From the NCBI RefSeq assembly GCF_032854445.1, contig NC_088300.1, forward strand, positions 5,582,001-5,642,000: a stretch of 60,000 nt of DNA, in the 5' to 3' direction. This document shows positions 49,701-59,724 of this stretch, in pieces (position 1 is the stretch's first letter; every line of letters begins with the position of its first letter). The stretch comes from Liolophura sinensis. Lineage: Eukaryota; Mollusca; Polyplacophora; Chitonida; Chitonidae. The notes under the pieces were generated by a model. It searched no databases, had not been told where the DNA came from, and saw only the letters and a program-made list of their open reading frames with translations. A program made the translations under genes and the position numbers.

Positions 49701-52700
49701 AAATTTTATAGAATTTGGACAATGTTATTCAGCTGTTATTGTACATAAAACAACGATCTGTCATAATTTAAAGAACTAATAAATATGCTAAACGCATGCA
49801 CAGATCTTGATGGTTTTTGTACCTGATTTGATGTTAGATAACATTAACCTGAATAGAGGAAATCACTAAAAATAAAACTTTAGCACGAATTACATCAAAT
49901 TAGATGATAATTTGCTAAATATAACCTGTCTTTTAGGATTCTCCTCAGGCTAGATATCATGATAAAAGCTAACAAGACCCACAGTCCCACAGAAAAAGCA
50001 TATCATTATGTACAAATTATGCAATGGTAATTAAAAAAAATTGATTGTTTTATGCAAAGCAACACGTGTTACTTTATCAAGCCAACTCTCAACTTACTGT
50101 CTTTGATGAGGTTTGGTATTTTCATGAAATCATATAAAAAACTTAATCTTTTGCCCACAGTGCCAGATTCATGTACATACATCTTCAGGAATAGAACAGT
50201 TCACATACTTTCAACATTATGAGATGGAAACGTGTGCTTGCATTCACGATGGCTGCTCCCATCATGATCACTGTCATGGTAATGTCCTTTGCGATCATTT
50301 CCATGTGGATGGTAGTTGCCATGGTGATCACTTCCATGATGGTTGTTGCTATGGTGATCACTTCCATGATGGTGGTTGCTGTGGCCATGAGAGTGTTGAC
50401 TATCAGTCAGCTCAAATTTGGAACTACCATGTTTTTCAGTCTGAAAGTTTAATGGATTTGACAACTTGGGACCTAGTAGAACAGCAGATCATGACATAGA
50501 TCTGTACAACAGTGTTCATGATTTACCTCTGCAACACCAGTTCCTTGTTTGACAAAATTACAACAGTGATGTAATTCCACTATGCTGCTATGTTCTGCTA
50601 TTTATGAAATAAATTAAATTAAAATTAAAGCCTTACATGGAGTGATTACGCACTGTGCTTCAAATAGCAGTATCATTCACAGTGGAATGCATTGGCTTTG
50701 TCATATTGTTGTACCTCAGGAAATTTATCGGCGAGATCCATTACAAGTTTTTTGTCATTCCATTAAAATAGCGAAAAATTAGCAAAACATTGAGTTTACA
50801 GGCATTTTCTGGCATTTGCTCAGCATTTTAGGAATACTCTCAGTTGTTTCACTTCTATATCATCAGGTTGAAGTGGGCGGAAACTTGGGACACATGGCCC
50901 AAAGTCCTGCTGAATTTGCACCACACTATTTTGAGCACATCATTCTGAGATAAGTCCTCTCCAGAACAACCTTTCTGTTGCATTAGGTTTTCATGAATCT
51001 AATTTCTCACTGATGAAGTACCACATAGAGCATGGATGTGACAATGTTTAACAAAGTGGTCATTTAGGGCAATTTTGCTTTATTCCCTGAATTCTATTGA
51101 TCTAAGAAAAGTGCTCTGAAGTCTGTTTGCAAGGCAGATTATCCTCACAGGGACACAGTGCTGTGCATACAGCACTTGCAGTCAAGCAATCTGATGCCCC
51201 TTTCGTAAAGTGCCTGCAGTCTAGCACAGTAAAGCATGTTTCATACAGCACTTGTAGAATCGGGTGCTTCTTTCACATTGTGCCTGTAGTGAACTAGAGC
51301 ATACAGCATCTCATGATATGAGGGGTGTTGCATCACACTTCACAACTGCTTATCACATACTGTACTTAGAATAAATGATTTAATGTATTCAAATATGAAA
51401 AACAGTTTTCTTCAAGGGATCGATTTGTGTTGTATCTATAAAAACTTATGTCAGAGATGACAACAACAAATGTATTCTCGCCTTTTAAAGTAAAGATTAA
51501 AAAAAGAAAACAAGAAAAAAAAAACATTAACTGAAAAGACTGTCAAGAAAATCATTTATTATATACTTTTAGAAAAATAGAAGTGTAAAGCAATAAGACA
51601 TTTGGAATATGGAGTAAAGTTCATGAGAGTCATGTGGATGATGCAAAAAATTGTGCAAAAGAAGATGAGAAATAAGTATCAAGTGTAATAATATAACATC
51701 CCTGTGAACAAACAAGTCAATAACACTAACCATGTTCAATCACATGACAGACTGGAAAAAATAAAACCTTTGAAGAAACTGAGTTTCTGTAAATTGAAGA
51801 CAGAAGAATTCAACATATCATTATCAGTGCACTTAGAATTATAGTATACATATCTTGCACTGAAGTAGTTTTATACACATGTAGTAAAATGTAAGAGGCA
51901 AAAACCATGAACAAAGCAAACAAGATATGAAGCTCACATTCAAGTACATGTAATACTGGGGCATAGCAAATGCAAAATGTATTCTCTACCTGTTGAGAAT
52001 CACAAATACTATAGTATTAAATTTCATTGGTTGCCCTGATGAAACGGAATGAAATAAAATGTTTGCTTTATTAAGCAGAAAGCTCCAAACAGCAGTACAG
52101 AAAAATGTACCATTACGGCCGTGTAATGCACCATGATGAAGCTAAATACTACATGTATACAAGAGTATCAAAAAGCAGCGGAATATCTCACACCAGTTAA
52201 TCACACTTTCACAAATGAAAGAAAACAATACCATATTCACTTTACAGCGTCTGAGAAAATTAACAATTTTGGGGGGAAAATAACAACTATAGAAAACTTG
52301 ACAGCCAAATATTCTATTGTGTGTCCATATACTAACTGCCATCTTCAATTAGGCTAAAATCCTCAATATCAAAAGGAGAGTTTCGAATTCAAACTATTTT
52401 ATCGCTAAAGGTAAAAAAAAAATCATCCTGTACCATGTGACTGTTCAGAAATGTCAGGCAACTATTTTTCATTGCACAATATAAACATGAGCATCTGGGC
52501 AAAGTTTCACAGTAAGCTGTTTGGAGCTGATGAATAGTGGAAAAAATTTAGGAGATCTGTGTTCGTGAAGAGAACAGATGTGATTTGTGCCTCTGGAAAA
52601 GGGCGAGACAGGTGATCGTAAAAAAAAACTGATGTTAACAAAAGTTGCCTTAGACCTCCCCTACTGTCTGTTTGCAGGGCTTGTACAGCAGAGCAGTCTC

Positions 52701-55700
52701 TCAACAAAGAACATCCATGTAAGTTTACATGTTACATGTACCACATACATAAATTTAATGTATGTACATGTATGTACATCTGCTTGAAAAAACATAACAC
52801 AAGCACAGCAATGCATTGAGATAATACTATACCAACAGAGTAAAACTTCACAAAAAATAAAGCCTCAACTGTTTTGAAAGAATAATGATAGATTAATGTG
52901 ATGCAAAGAAAAAATGTAAAATATACCTACTGTACGCACACAGAAAACTACTGCTAAAAGGGATACAGAATCGACTCTAGTGTGAGCTGAATTTTAGGTA
53001 TGGCAGATTTATTCAGGTGTGACCAAAGCTGCATACACGTAGTTTAACCCAGGAAAACCTATCTTCACTGTCAGCTAATCAGCACTGAGTCTGTATCCCT
53101 TTAAGAACAGAACAGTACAGGTAGTCAAAGATAAACAGTAGCACCAAACCTTCTCAAAGTTTCTTCATACACTCTTCCTTACAAGGTTATGAATACCAAA
53201 AATACATCACTGCTGACTAGGAGGCAAAGATACACGTAACTGTCCATCTCTTTTGGCACAAAGAGTCCTGTATAGTGGTATAAAATGAATTAATACCAGG
53301 TCTTCAGTTTTACTGATGGTAATTAATAATGAACAAAAATGCACAAAAAATATTCCACGAATAAAATGCATGAAATAAACTCACCATTATACCATGTACA
53401 TACATGATATAAATAAAATGTGAGAAATTCACAGTGTGAAAGAGTTATCTTAACAAAATACATACATGTACAAGTAAGCCAGTAGAGGAAACATTATGGA
53501 CCGCCAACAAAAACACAGTGTCACAAACAGAGAGGGAAGCTCTTTCCATACAATGTTTTGCCCTTGGAGTCAGTCATATTGCAATGAAGGCGTAATTACA
53601 GTCTATCTGAAAGAAATTGCACTTCACAGTTACAGTCCAGTAAAAATAAGAATACATGTACATGGATGCATTTTAGCAACAGGATTAACACGTATCTAGC
53701 ATGTTTTTTCAGCACAGGTTTTATGAGCAACGCTTAATACCGAGTTACATGTAGATTGTTGACAGCCAGCCACAAACAAGACATTCATGCCATCAATACT
53801 AGCCACTCGGAAAACTTGTGTTTGTGGCATTACTGAATTTGTTTCCAAAACCTCCATCATCCCAGGACTGTTCTGAACATCTCTGTGCTGAAAACCTAGC
53901 TAGTTTGTTGATAGACAAAGAAAGCATTGAGGTCAATACTAGCCACTTGGACGTCGTGCATTTGTGGCACTGCTGTGTTTGTTCCTGATACCTCCATAAT
54001 CTCCATACTGGGTGTCTGCACTGGGCACATAACAGGTGTCTGTGAGGGCTGAGTCACTGTGCCTGCGGGGACAGCCACCCCACCCCCGTGCTGAGCCACT
54101 GTCTGCACATGCATGGTAGTTGGTGCAGGTGTGGGTGTGTAGTAATAGGCTGGCTGATCAGGGCAATCATGATACATGAATAGCTGTGGTCCAGTGATAA
54201 CACCGCCAGGATTTGCAGGAGTCATGTTAGACACGGCCTGCATAATTGGCTGCATCTGGTCATGTGGCATCAGCTGGGGGTGTGACTGAGTCTGAATCAA
54301 TGCAGGATTCATCTGATTAGCTGTTGGACTGCACACAGTCACAGATGTGCATGGGATGTTCATGGTTTGGTGATTTCCTTGATAAATTCCTTCATGACTA
54401 GTACAAGCCTGTACTTGCGTTTCTGATGACGTAGTGACAGCTTTTGACCTCACAGGGTGATCACACTCATATGTTTCACCAACCTGGTTATCCTCATTTT
54501 CTACCGTGGTCTTGTCTTTAAAATTATAGTCTTTCACCTTACGCCGCTTCTTCATGCTAGATACAAGACGTCCGATCTGTCGCTTTGAGGGTGGCGTGAT
54601 ATGAGTGCTAGCACATGTCTCTGGTCCAATCACTTTATTAACCATCTGTTGAATCTGGGAGGGACTTGCCTTCTTCTCTGAAGCTGACAGAATGACATCA
54701 CGGATGTCTTCGCTGATTCTCTCTTGATTTGAGGTGGGCGGAATCCAGGTGAAGTTTGCCTCCACTGGAACATGACAGCCAGTGATGTGAACTCTCCACT
54801 GCATGAGGTCACTGACAAATAGCTTGAGGTTCACCATCAGAGAGCAGTTGTGACGGTCCTGCTTGTGAGACATGCCTTTACACCCTGAAAACACACACGG
54901 ATTCAATAACACTTGCAAAATATAGTAGCTGACTGCACGAATTGAAAGTTATAAAATCAATCAAATGCAAATGTTATTAATTCATTTCATTTTTGTTTTA
55001 CGCCATACTGAACAATTTGTCGCTTATACAATATGATGATGATGGTGATTTTATGGGTAAGGAAATCAGAGTAAATCACAAACCTTTTGGCAAGTTACAG
55101 ACTACCTTTGTAACATATGATCTGTGCCACAATGGTGGAAGGAAAATCTATATGAACTTCAAATAAGACTGCACCAAACAGCACCATTGACTGCTTATTG
55201 CAATCACGCCCCCATGAACATCTGAGGTAGGGGAATCCTGGAAATTCCCAGTCAAAAGAATGGGATCAAACTGACATCTATTTTGACTGCATCAACCACG
55301 ACTTGCTCCCTTGATGTAAATGTGATGGTTCAGCCACTATTAATATATAAGCCTTTATAATTAAATCTGATTTCATGAAGTATTTCATGCAACTACCACA
55401 GCAACCAGTACTGTAGGCATTACGTCATCATGGTAGTTGCAAGCTCGTACCGTTAAGAGAGCTTTGTGAAACTGGGCCATGGTTCAGGCATATTATGTCC
55501 CTGCCTAATATGCGAGCCAAATCTAACTTGTGCATAACGGTGGCTTGTGGAAATGTACAATGTACTGGTCAATAATTTTTCTTGCCTTCATTTTCCAGAG
55601 TTCTACGTCATAATGATTCAGCAGTTAACAACAACAACATGTGAAAACATGCCCGTAACATCTTTTTGAGACAACTACACAGAACATCTTTGCTAACGGA

Positions 55701-58700
55701 GTCAAAAAGTACTAATTAACATTACACATGAGGCAAGTATTTGTGCTTAGCGTTAATTTTAGGGCGAGGTAGACCAGATTATAATTTCTGATTGTAAATT
55801 ACAACCATCATAACTTACAATCCCTTCATGCAAGGGGGTAAGCTAAAGCTATGATCATGATCCTAGTGATTTACAATCAACTTAGGTTTACAATCCCCTT
55901 GTGCAAGGGGCCCTGGGACTTTTCTTTCATTCTACTAGTAAGAAGTGAATTGTATACTAAAAGGCTGTAAAAAAGGAATAGCTCATCATGTGAAGTGTCA
56001 AGTTCGCTCAGATCAATTCTCACCTTCAACACATTTGCCATAGCCTCCACATTTGCGCCGACAGTTCCCATGTCCTGGGCAGAACAAGTACCAATTCACA
56101 GCATATTCATCTCGGTGTAGCCTTTTCAAAATCATCTCCCTCTTTTTCTTGCCCTCTTCTGTCAGCTGGAAATGGTCGTCCAGCCTGTTGCGTTCATGAA
56201 CATGTTTTCCTCGCTGCCAGCTTCCCCTGTCCACAGCCTTGTCTGCTCTACTCAACACCACCAGATTGCGCTTCACTTCACGCTTTCCTTTATTAAGATA
56301 TATTCCTCTTATTGCAGGATGTGTTTGAAAGTATGCTTTAAATTTCTCACCAACTTCCACATAGTCTATTGGATATTCATTTGTCCGTACTTTGTGAATT
56401 TTGGCCCGTAAAATTTCTCGTTTAGAGATCCCACTCTGAGATTTTCTGGATAATTTGGCACCTTTTCTGGAGGATTCCACAGTTTCAGAGGCAGTTGCTA
56501 TACCTGTTGATACGTCCGCCTTGGCTGCCTCAGCACCTTTCTCACTAAACTCATACACACTGGCATCACCGTGTTCACTGTTAGCCACAGACACATTAGA
56601 GGACTGGTCAGGTGTGCTCGGCGCTGCATAGGGAGAACCATCTGCACTATTTTCCTTGTCCTCCTCATGACTAGCTGTCACCCTGGCAGCCGAGTCACCT
56701 CCACAGTCCAGGAGCAGATTTATCTGAGGCTGACTTTCTGTACTGTCCACACTGACTACTGCTGTCTCGGCCACATTCTCATCCTCACCTGTAAGACTGG
56801 CTGAGTTCTCACCTGGAATTATCACCTCACAGACCTCCTCCTGTGCTAAACCTTCAACCTCATCCATGGGCTCAACCTCACAACTATTCACTTCAGCACT
56901 GTTTGGCACCTCTACCTCAGAAACGACATGACCATCACAAACTTCCTCTTCTCTAATGACATATACAGCTTCACTAATGTCTTTCAGGCTATCACTGGCA
57001 TTCCCATGTCCAGGAGACTTAGCTTTCCTTGAATGCCTCGATCTTGTCACCATATGGCTATGTCTACCTTCTGGATGGTCACCATGCTCACTAGCAATAA
57101 CACTGCTGTTCTCAAGTCCTGATGTACCATCAAAGATGGTCTCAGAATGCACAGTTCTGGTTGTTCTCTTTCTTTTACTTCGTCTATCTTTCAGTTTCCG
57201 TAGTTTGGGCTGTTCCTTGTGCCTCTTATGTCTGTGTTCTCTAGATCTTGTAGACCGTCCAGAATCTTTCCCCAGCAAATGCAATTCTTCTACTTCATCT
57301 GTTCCTGCATCTTCAGTCCTGTTTCCCTATTGTAAATTAAGTAGGGCAAGCTTCGTTGTTGTAAGAGAAGCCTTTAATTATTGTTTTTAACTCCTCTACC
57401 CTTACAAAAATAACGACGGCACAAAACTACCACATAGATCAACAAAAGTTAACATCCAAATACACACTGTACAAAATGTTGTACAAATAATGGTATTTTT
57501 AATACCATTACTATAATATTAACATGATGTCATGACCCTTTAGAGTGTCACATATTCCTTTAAGACACTGACATTTGAGGCATTTCAATGAAGTTTTGTT
57601 TCGGATAATTTTCTAATCCAGCTCTTTAATAACGTGTTTCTACTTTAGAATTTTTGACAGGAGACAAAAAATTATGACCTTCGCACAGTGCTGCAGATGA
57701 TGATTTGTGCATGGTGGGGCAAAGCACATGTGGCTGTTTGGTTCATGTGGCTGTTTGGTACATGTGGCTGTTTGGTACTTCCAAACTTACTCAAGTCTAA
57801 CTCATATTATGACAGTGGTGCCTATGTACATGACAACATGACAACCATTTACCTGGCTTACAGGGCCTTTCTCTTGCAGTGCTTTGTGAGTAGCTTTGAC
57901 ACCCTCTTTGTGTCCTCGTAACAAGTCTACAGCATGAGGTATGGCTGGCACAACAAACCCTAGGCACTCCTGACAGAGCAACCAAAAACAACTTGATATT
58001 TGACATGGACCTTTCAACACTGAGCATAAATTTAATGTAAATACTGTAATTTCTGTTTCACTTGTGAACTATAAATTCCATAAGCAACATTATGTCTGAA
58101 CAAGGTCATCTGTAAAATAAGTAGATGTTGAAGGTAAACCCACACTAAAGGCAACTTTCACAGAGCACTGTAAACATAATTTTCACACTTCTCATTCACA
58201 ATGCTACCTTTTGAGAGTCTTTAAATACATAAAGTCATGCCATTTATAAAACTTAACTTCTGTAAAAGTGGAACTTGCAACTTACATAATTTACCACACT
58301 TCTGCACATATAACCATCAAAGGTACTAGTACATGTACATCAAAATGAAACTGAAAGTCTGACTCCTGGAATGTCTTTTACATATCAGGACTCCAGTCTA
58401 GTATGGTCTAGAGGGGAGGCCTTACCTGAGATCCTTTAGAGCTACCAGGCAAGTTGATAATAAGTGTGCCCTTCCTAGTCCCACAGACCAATCTGTCAAC
58501 AAACAGAATGAAAGCAAACTGAACATAAATATCCTTAATATACTGTTTATTTCAAATGGTATAAGGGAGTTTCTTTTCTGCATGACTCTAGAATAAGAAA
58601 AACTGATGACTAAAATCAGCAGATTTAGGGTTAGATCTCACAAATAAATGTACATGTACCTGTACAACTGGTTGATGTCTTTACACATCCAGCACAGTTT

Positions 58701-59724
58701 ATCCAGCTGCTTTCAAACAAATCTACTCACCTGGACAGCATTGCTAAGGGTGTGATGTCCAGTGATCCTTTTATCATGGCCACAGACATCCCTAGTGCTT
58801 CCTTCTCCAATACAGCCTTCGTGGCCTGAAAGTAATGTTACACTATACAAATTTTACAACACAGATAAAATTTCATCTGTGTAAGATGATGTAAAATTAT
58901 CTAGTGAGAGAACGGTCAGTTTTAAAATTGGCCAAAAACGCACTCTTGTGCACTATTTAGGCAGGATTTCAGGGCATACATCATACTTTAATCTACCCAT
59001 TCACACATGAATCAGAATTACATTATTGCATCGGTTAGTAATAATAAAAAAGAAAAAAAGTACAGAGCAATACGCTAAGAACCCCTCGCCTTAATTCAAA
59101 ATGTTTATGTTGAAATGGACAGATAAAAATAGGAAAAGGTCAATGAAAATCAATAGGGTTCTTCCTCTTGACAATATATAAGTGTGTTTGGAACTATGAA
59201 AAGCTACATGTCTGTAAAACCCATTGCAATTACTATTCCATGGCAGTATAATGAACAACCAGACAGACTAACCACTGGTGATGCAACATTAATATTAAAT
59301 AGGGTTTACATGTTATGTATGTTTAGTAAACTTTTTTCTACAAATTTCAAGAGATATCGTGTTAACCAGCCTTTTATAAAATTTAACTTGAACTCCTCTT
59401 AAGACTGTGAGAAGATAGGTTAAAGTCACTGATGTCCATGGGGTCTTCCTGATGACAAAATGCAAAGGGGTATGCAAGTTAGGTGAAGTTGGGGTAAACT
59501 CTTCAAGAGGTATAGTGCTCACAAGAAAATGGACAAACACATGGATGAACGGACCGACATCAATTATTTTGACAATACTCGTATTGGCCGTGGGGCAAGA
59601 AAACTTTCCCCAACCCACCCAAAGCACTTACCTCAGGGGTGACATCCCGAGGAGCAAACCCTGTCCCACCTGTCGTCAGTATCACATCCAGCTGTCTGTC
59701 ATCACTCCATGATACCAGAATGGC
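40561..59724 (-). CDS. GPHN: Gephyrin, 15 exons seen, 5' end outside the window
   Basis: A fusion of a MogA-like G domain (adenylates molybdopterin) and a MoeA-like E domain (inserts molybdate); in animals it also clusters glycine and GABA-A receptors. Exons (minus strand): 59632-59724, 58731-58825, 58426-58492, 57853-57969, 50209-50440, 49490-49621, 48974-49066, 48500-48555, 47808-47986, 44533-44686, 44071-44192, 43548-43635, 41791-41862, 41315-41483, 40561-40792. Junction phases agree through exon 43548. Signatures: [99 protein letters not shown]. The linker is short and His-rich, unlike the long vertebrate linker. The last three exons show apparent reading-frame errors. The N-terminal G-domain exons lie beyond 60000. 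Confidence 0.95.
41315..41483 (-). CDS. GPHN: Gephyrin exon, E domain
   Basis: 169 bases. Encodes [30 protein letters not shown] and [20 protein letters not shown], ending RVK in phase 0. Its first base needs two bases from the previous exon. That fits the later donor (adding an Arg after MKPG), or the earlier donor if one A of an AAAA run has been lost at the exon start. Confidence 0.93.
41791..41862 (-). CDS. GPHN: Gephyrin exon, E domain, with a frame break
   Basis: Starts in phase 0 with [17 protein letters not shown]. At 41807-41811 the conserved continuation KICMKPG is in a different frame, one base short, and the original frame reaches TGA four codons later. Family members have G-(K/R)-V/I-x-M-K-P-G here, so one base appears to be missing, most simply one G of GGC after the Phe codon. 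The donor is either GTAGGT at 41790-41785 or, four bases later, GTTTTT at 41786. Confidence 0.85.
41863..43547. other. Gephyrin intron with a 29-bp triplication
   Basis: No exon seen. Contains three tandem 29-bp units at about 42955-43045. Confidence 0.6.
42955..43045. repeat. 29-bp tandem repeat, 3 copies
   Basis: GATTTTAATGTCTTCTTCAA recurs at 42961, 42990 and 43019 within a gephyrin intron. Confidence 0.92.
43548..43635 (-). CDS. GPHN: Gephyrin exon, E domain
   Basis: 88 bases, phase 2 in, phase 0 out. Encodes [20 protein letters not shown] and SGGVSMGDK, the molybdopterin-binding SGGVS loop. Confidence 0.96.
44071..44192 (-). CDS. GPHN: Gephyrin exon, E domain
   Basis: 122 bases, phase 0 in, phase 2 out. 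Encodes [20 protein letters not shown] and [11 protein letters not shown], with the conserved G-x-I-R-D-S-N motif. Confidence 0.96.
44299..44446. repeat. 37-bp tandem repeat, 4 copies
   Basis: CTATAAACCCTGAGCATCAC starts at 44301, 44338 and 44375, with a single-base variant at 44412. The array is nearly perfect, so it is probably young. It lies in the gephyrin intron just before the exon at 44533. Confidence 0.93.
44533..44686 (-). CDS. GPHN: Gephyrin exon, E domain
   Basis: 154 bases, phase 2 in, phase 0 out. Encodes [31 protein letters not shown] and [10 protein letters not shown]. Confidence 0.96.
44687..47807. other. Gephyrin intron, about 3.1 kb
   Basis: No additional exon recognised. 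A GC-richer island at about 44880-45060 (GACTCCTTCGGGAACTACCT) stands out from the AT-rich intron and may be a degenerate mobile element. A SINE copy lies at 47405-47575. Confidence 0.5.
47405..47575 (-). mobile_element. tRNA-derived SINE in a gephyrin intron, body truncated
   Basis: Plus-strand TGTTTTACATTGTACTCAAG, AATATTTCACTCATACAACG and ATGGCCAGCCTTATAGTGGC correspond to the reversed 3' part of the SINE at 5050-5292. CTGGCACACTAACCACCTCG near 47540 is the reversed tRNA-like head. The middle is deleted. Confidence 0.55.
47808..47986 (-). CDS. GPHN: Gephyrin exon, E domain
   Basis: 179 bases. Encodes [31 protein letters not shown] and TLGQDI. The acceptor was placed at GAGCAG just before CCCCAG because it keeps phase 0 and matches the family; an AG six bases later would remove two residues. 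Ends in phase 2. Confidence 0.95.
48352..48440 (-). mobile_element. SINE remnant in a gephyrin intron
   Basis: TTTGATTGGTGTTTAACTCT, GTATTCAAGAAT and GGAGGAAACCAGAG match pieces of the same SINE 3' region, with large internal deletions. Confidence 0.35.
48500..48555 (-). CDS. GPHN: Gephyrin exon, E domain, 56 bases
   Basis: Short exon encoding [18 protein letters not shown] after completing an Ala codon. Matches ADGPGDRFIIGESQAGEQ of vertebrate gephyrin. Phase 1 in, phase 0 out. Confidence 0.93.
48974..49066 (-). CDS. GPHN: Gephyrin exon, E domain
   Basis: 93 bases, phase 1 both ends. Encodes [20 protein letters not shown] and [10 protein letters not shown], the most conserved MoeA signature. 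Confidence 0.97.
49490..49621 (-). CDS. GPHN: Gephyrin exon, start of E domain
   Basis: 132 bases. Encodes [20 protein letters not shown] and the helix [14 protein letters not shown], aligned with the [21 protein letters not shown] region of vertebrate gephyrin. Phase 1 at both ends. Confidence 0.95.
50209..50440 (-). CDS. GPHN: Gephyrin linker exon, histidine-rich
   Basis: 77 codons plus one base. It starts [15 protein letters not shown], and then about 45 residues are dominated by His with Ser, Asn, Gly and Asp, in the pattern HHGSDHH repeated. It ends SHNVE, with a split codon for Ser completed by the next exon. Part of it is an internal DNA repeat (TGATCACCATGGCAAC-like). It replaces the long Pro/Ser linker of vertebrate gephyrin. 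Flanking AG and GT sites and phase agree with the neighbouring exons. Confidence 0.85.
50441..53695. other. Gephyrin large intron, 3' part; no gene
   Basis: No exon recognised between the nested gene and the His-rich linker exon. An imperfect duplication with a spacing of about 76 bp (CATACAGCACTTG at 51166 and 51242) is visible. The 3' untranslated region of the nested gene probably lies in its right-hand part. Confidence 0.5.
53696..53872 (-). CDS. Second, diverged copy of the nested gene's C-terminal coding segment
   Basis: Read on the minus strand from 53872 after TTCAG, an open frame of 58 codons begins [20 protein letters not shown] and continues [14 protein letters not shown], ending EKTC and TAG. 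The upstream gene ends [17 protein letters not shown], then [16 protein letters not shown]. The shared order MEV, TN, PQ, VASID, N and FV at equal spacing shows duplication. It could be an alternative last exon: an AG ends at the GATGATGGAG before GTTTTG, and the first copy has GAG then GTATCA at the same place. Or it could be a relic kept open by chance. Confidence 0.5.
   Translation of the reverse strand, partial: NSPGMMEVLETNSVMPQTQVFRVASIDGMNVLFVAGCQQSTCNSVLSVAHKTCAEKTC
53896..54884 (-). CDS. Nested gene, last exon
   Basis: 989 bases. Acceptor TTTTCAG, then [20 protein letters not shown]. The exon ends [16 protein letters not shown] and TAG at 53896-53898. A nuclear-localisation-like KKRRKVKD and a long tail low in charge and rich in P, T, Q and M ([15 protein letters not shown]) are visible. 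Confidence 0.85.
53896..57326 (-). CDS. Nested nuclear regulator, CARF(ALS2CR8)-like, two visible exons
   Basis: Exons 57326-56024 (phase 0 in, 1 out) and 54884-53896 join in frame to give 763 residues without a start Met; the first exon or exons are upstream. Residue positions are from the exon start. About 20-60 are basic ([20 protein letters not shown]), 100-270 acidic and Ser-rich. About 310-400 form a conserved-looking charged domain ([20 protein letters not shown]). A Cys/His cluster spans the junction: [33 protein letters not shown], then H-x4-H. A bipartite basic motif (KKRRKVKD) follows, then a Q/P/T-rich tail. The order resembles CARF/WRKY-GCM-type DNA-binding modules and an activation tail, so a nuclear role is inferred. 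It lies wholly within a gephyrin intron on the same strand. The family call is tentative. Confidence 0.72.
54885..56023. other. Intron of the nested gene
   Basis: 1.14 kb between GTGAGA and TTTTCAG sites. A heavily diverged copy of the SINE 3' region (TTTTACGCCATACTGAACAA) is at about 54990-55140. No exon recognised. Confidence 0.6.
56024..57326 (-). CDS. Nested gene, first visible exon
   Basis: 1303 bases, open throughout. The acceptor ATAG at 57330-57327 follows TTAATTTAC and gives phase 0, with the exon starting [20 protein letters not shown]. No in-frame ATG occurs before about residue 90, so translation must start in an earlier exon. Donor GTGAGA after KCVE. Confidence 0.8.
57853..57969 (-). 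CDS. GPHN: Gephyrin exon, end of G domain
   Basis: 39 codons, phase 0 both ends. Encodes [15 protein letters not shown] and the following helix, ending GPVSQ at a GTAAAT donor. Two downstream acceptors fit its phase: the His-rich linker exon at 50440, and the first visible exon of the nested gene at 57326. Confidence 0.92.
58286..58309 (-). CDS. Weak candidate for the nested gene's start exon
   Basis: ATG at 58307-58309 followed by eight codons (MCRSVVNY) to a GTAAGT donor, phase 0, which would fit the acceptor at 57326. The start context is poor (TATATGT) and so short an exon can arise by chance. It would interleave with gephyrin exons. Confidence 0.12.
58426..58492 (-). CDS. GPHN: Gephyrin exon, G domain
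   Basis: 67 bases, phase 2 in and phase 0 out. Encodes [20 protein letters not shown], the conserved NLPGS-KGS loop of MogA proteins. Confidence 0.95.
58731..58825 (-). CDS. GPHN: Gephyrin exon, G domain
   Basis: 95 bases, phase 0 in and phase 2 out. Encodes [17 protein letters not shown] and [12 protein letters not shown], matching the human block with [21 protein letters not shown]. Confidence 0.95.
59632..59724 (-). CDS. GPHN: Gephyrin exon, G-domain core
   Basis: 31 codons, phase 0 at both ends. Encodes [20 protein letters not shown], the molybdopterin-binding TTGGTG loop and following helix of the MogA fold. Acceptor TTGCAG and donor GTAAGT are both strong. Confidence 0.95.

Noticed and set aside
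50219-50499. Plus-strand frames rich in Met/Val or Cys/His-Gly
   Set aside because: Antisense shadows of the His-rich gephyrin linker exon, whose splice sites and phase fit the minus strand.
56956-57390. 144-codon plus-strand frame rich in Leu/Ser/Cys
   Set aside because: Antisense to the long exon of the nested gene, whose frame continues across a phase-matched intron.
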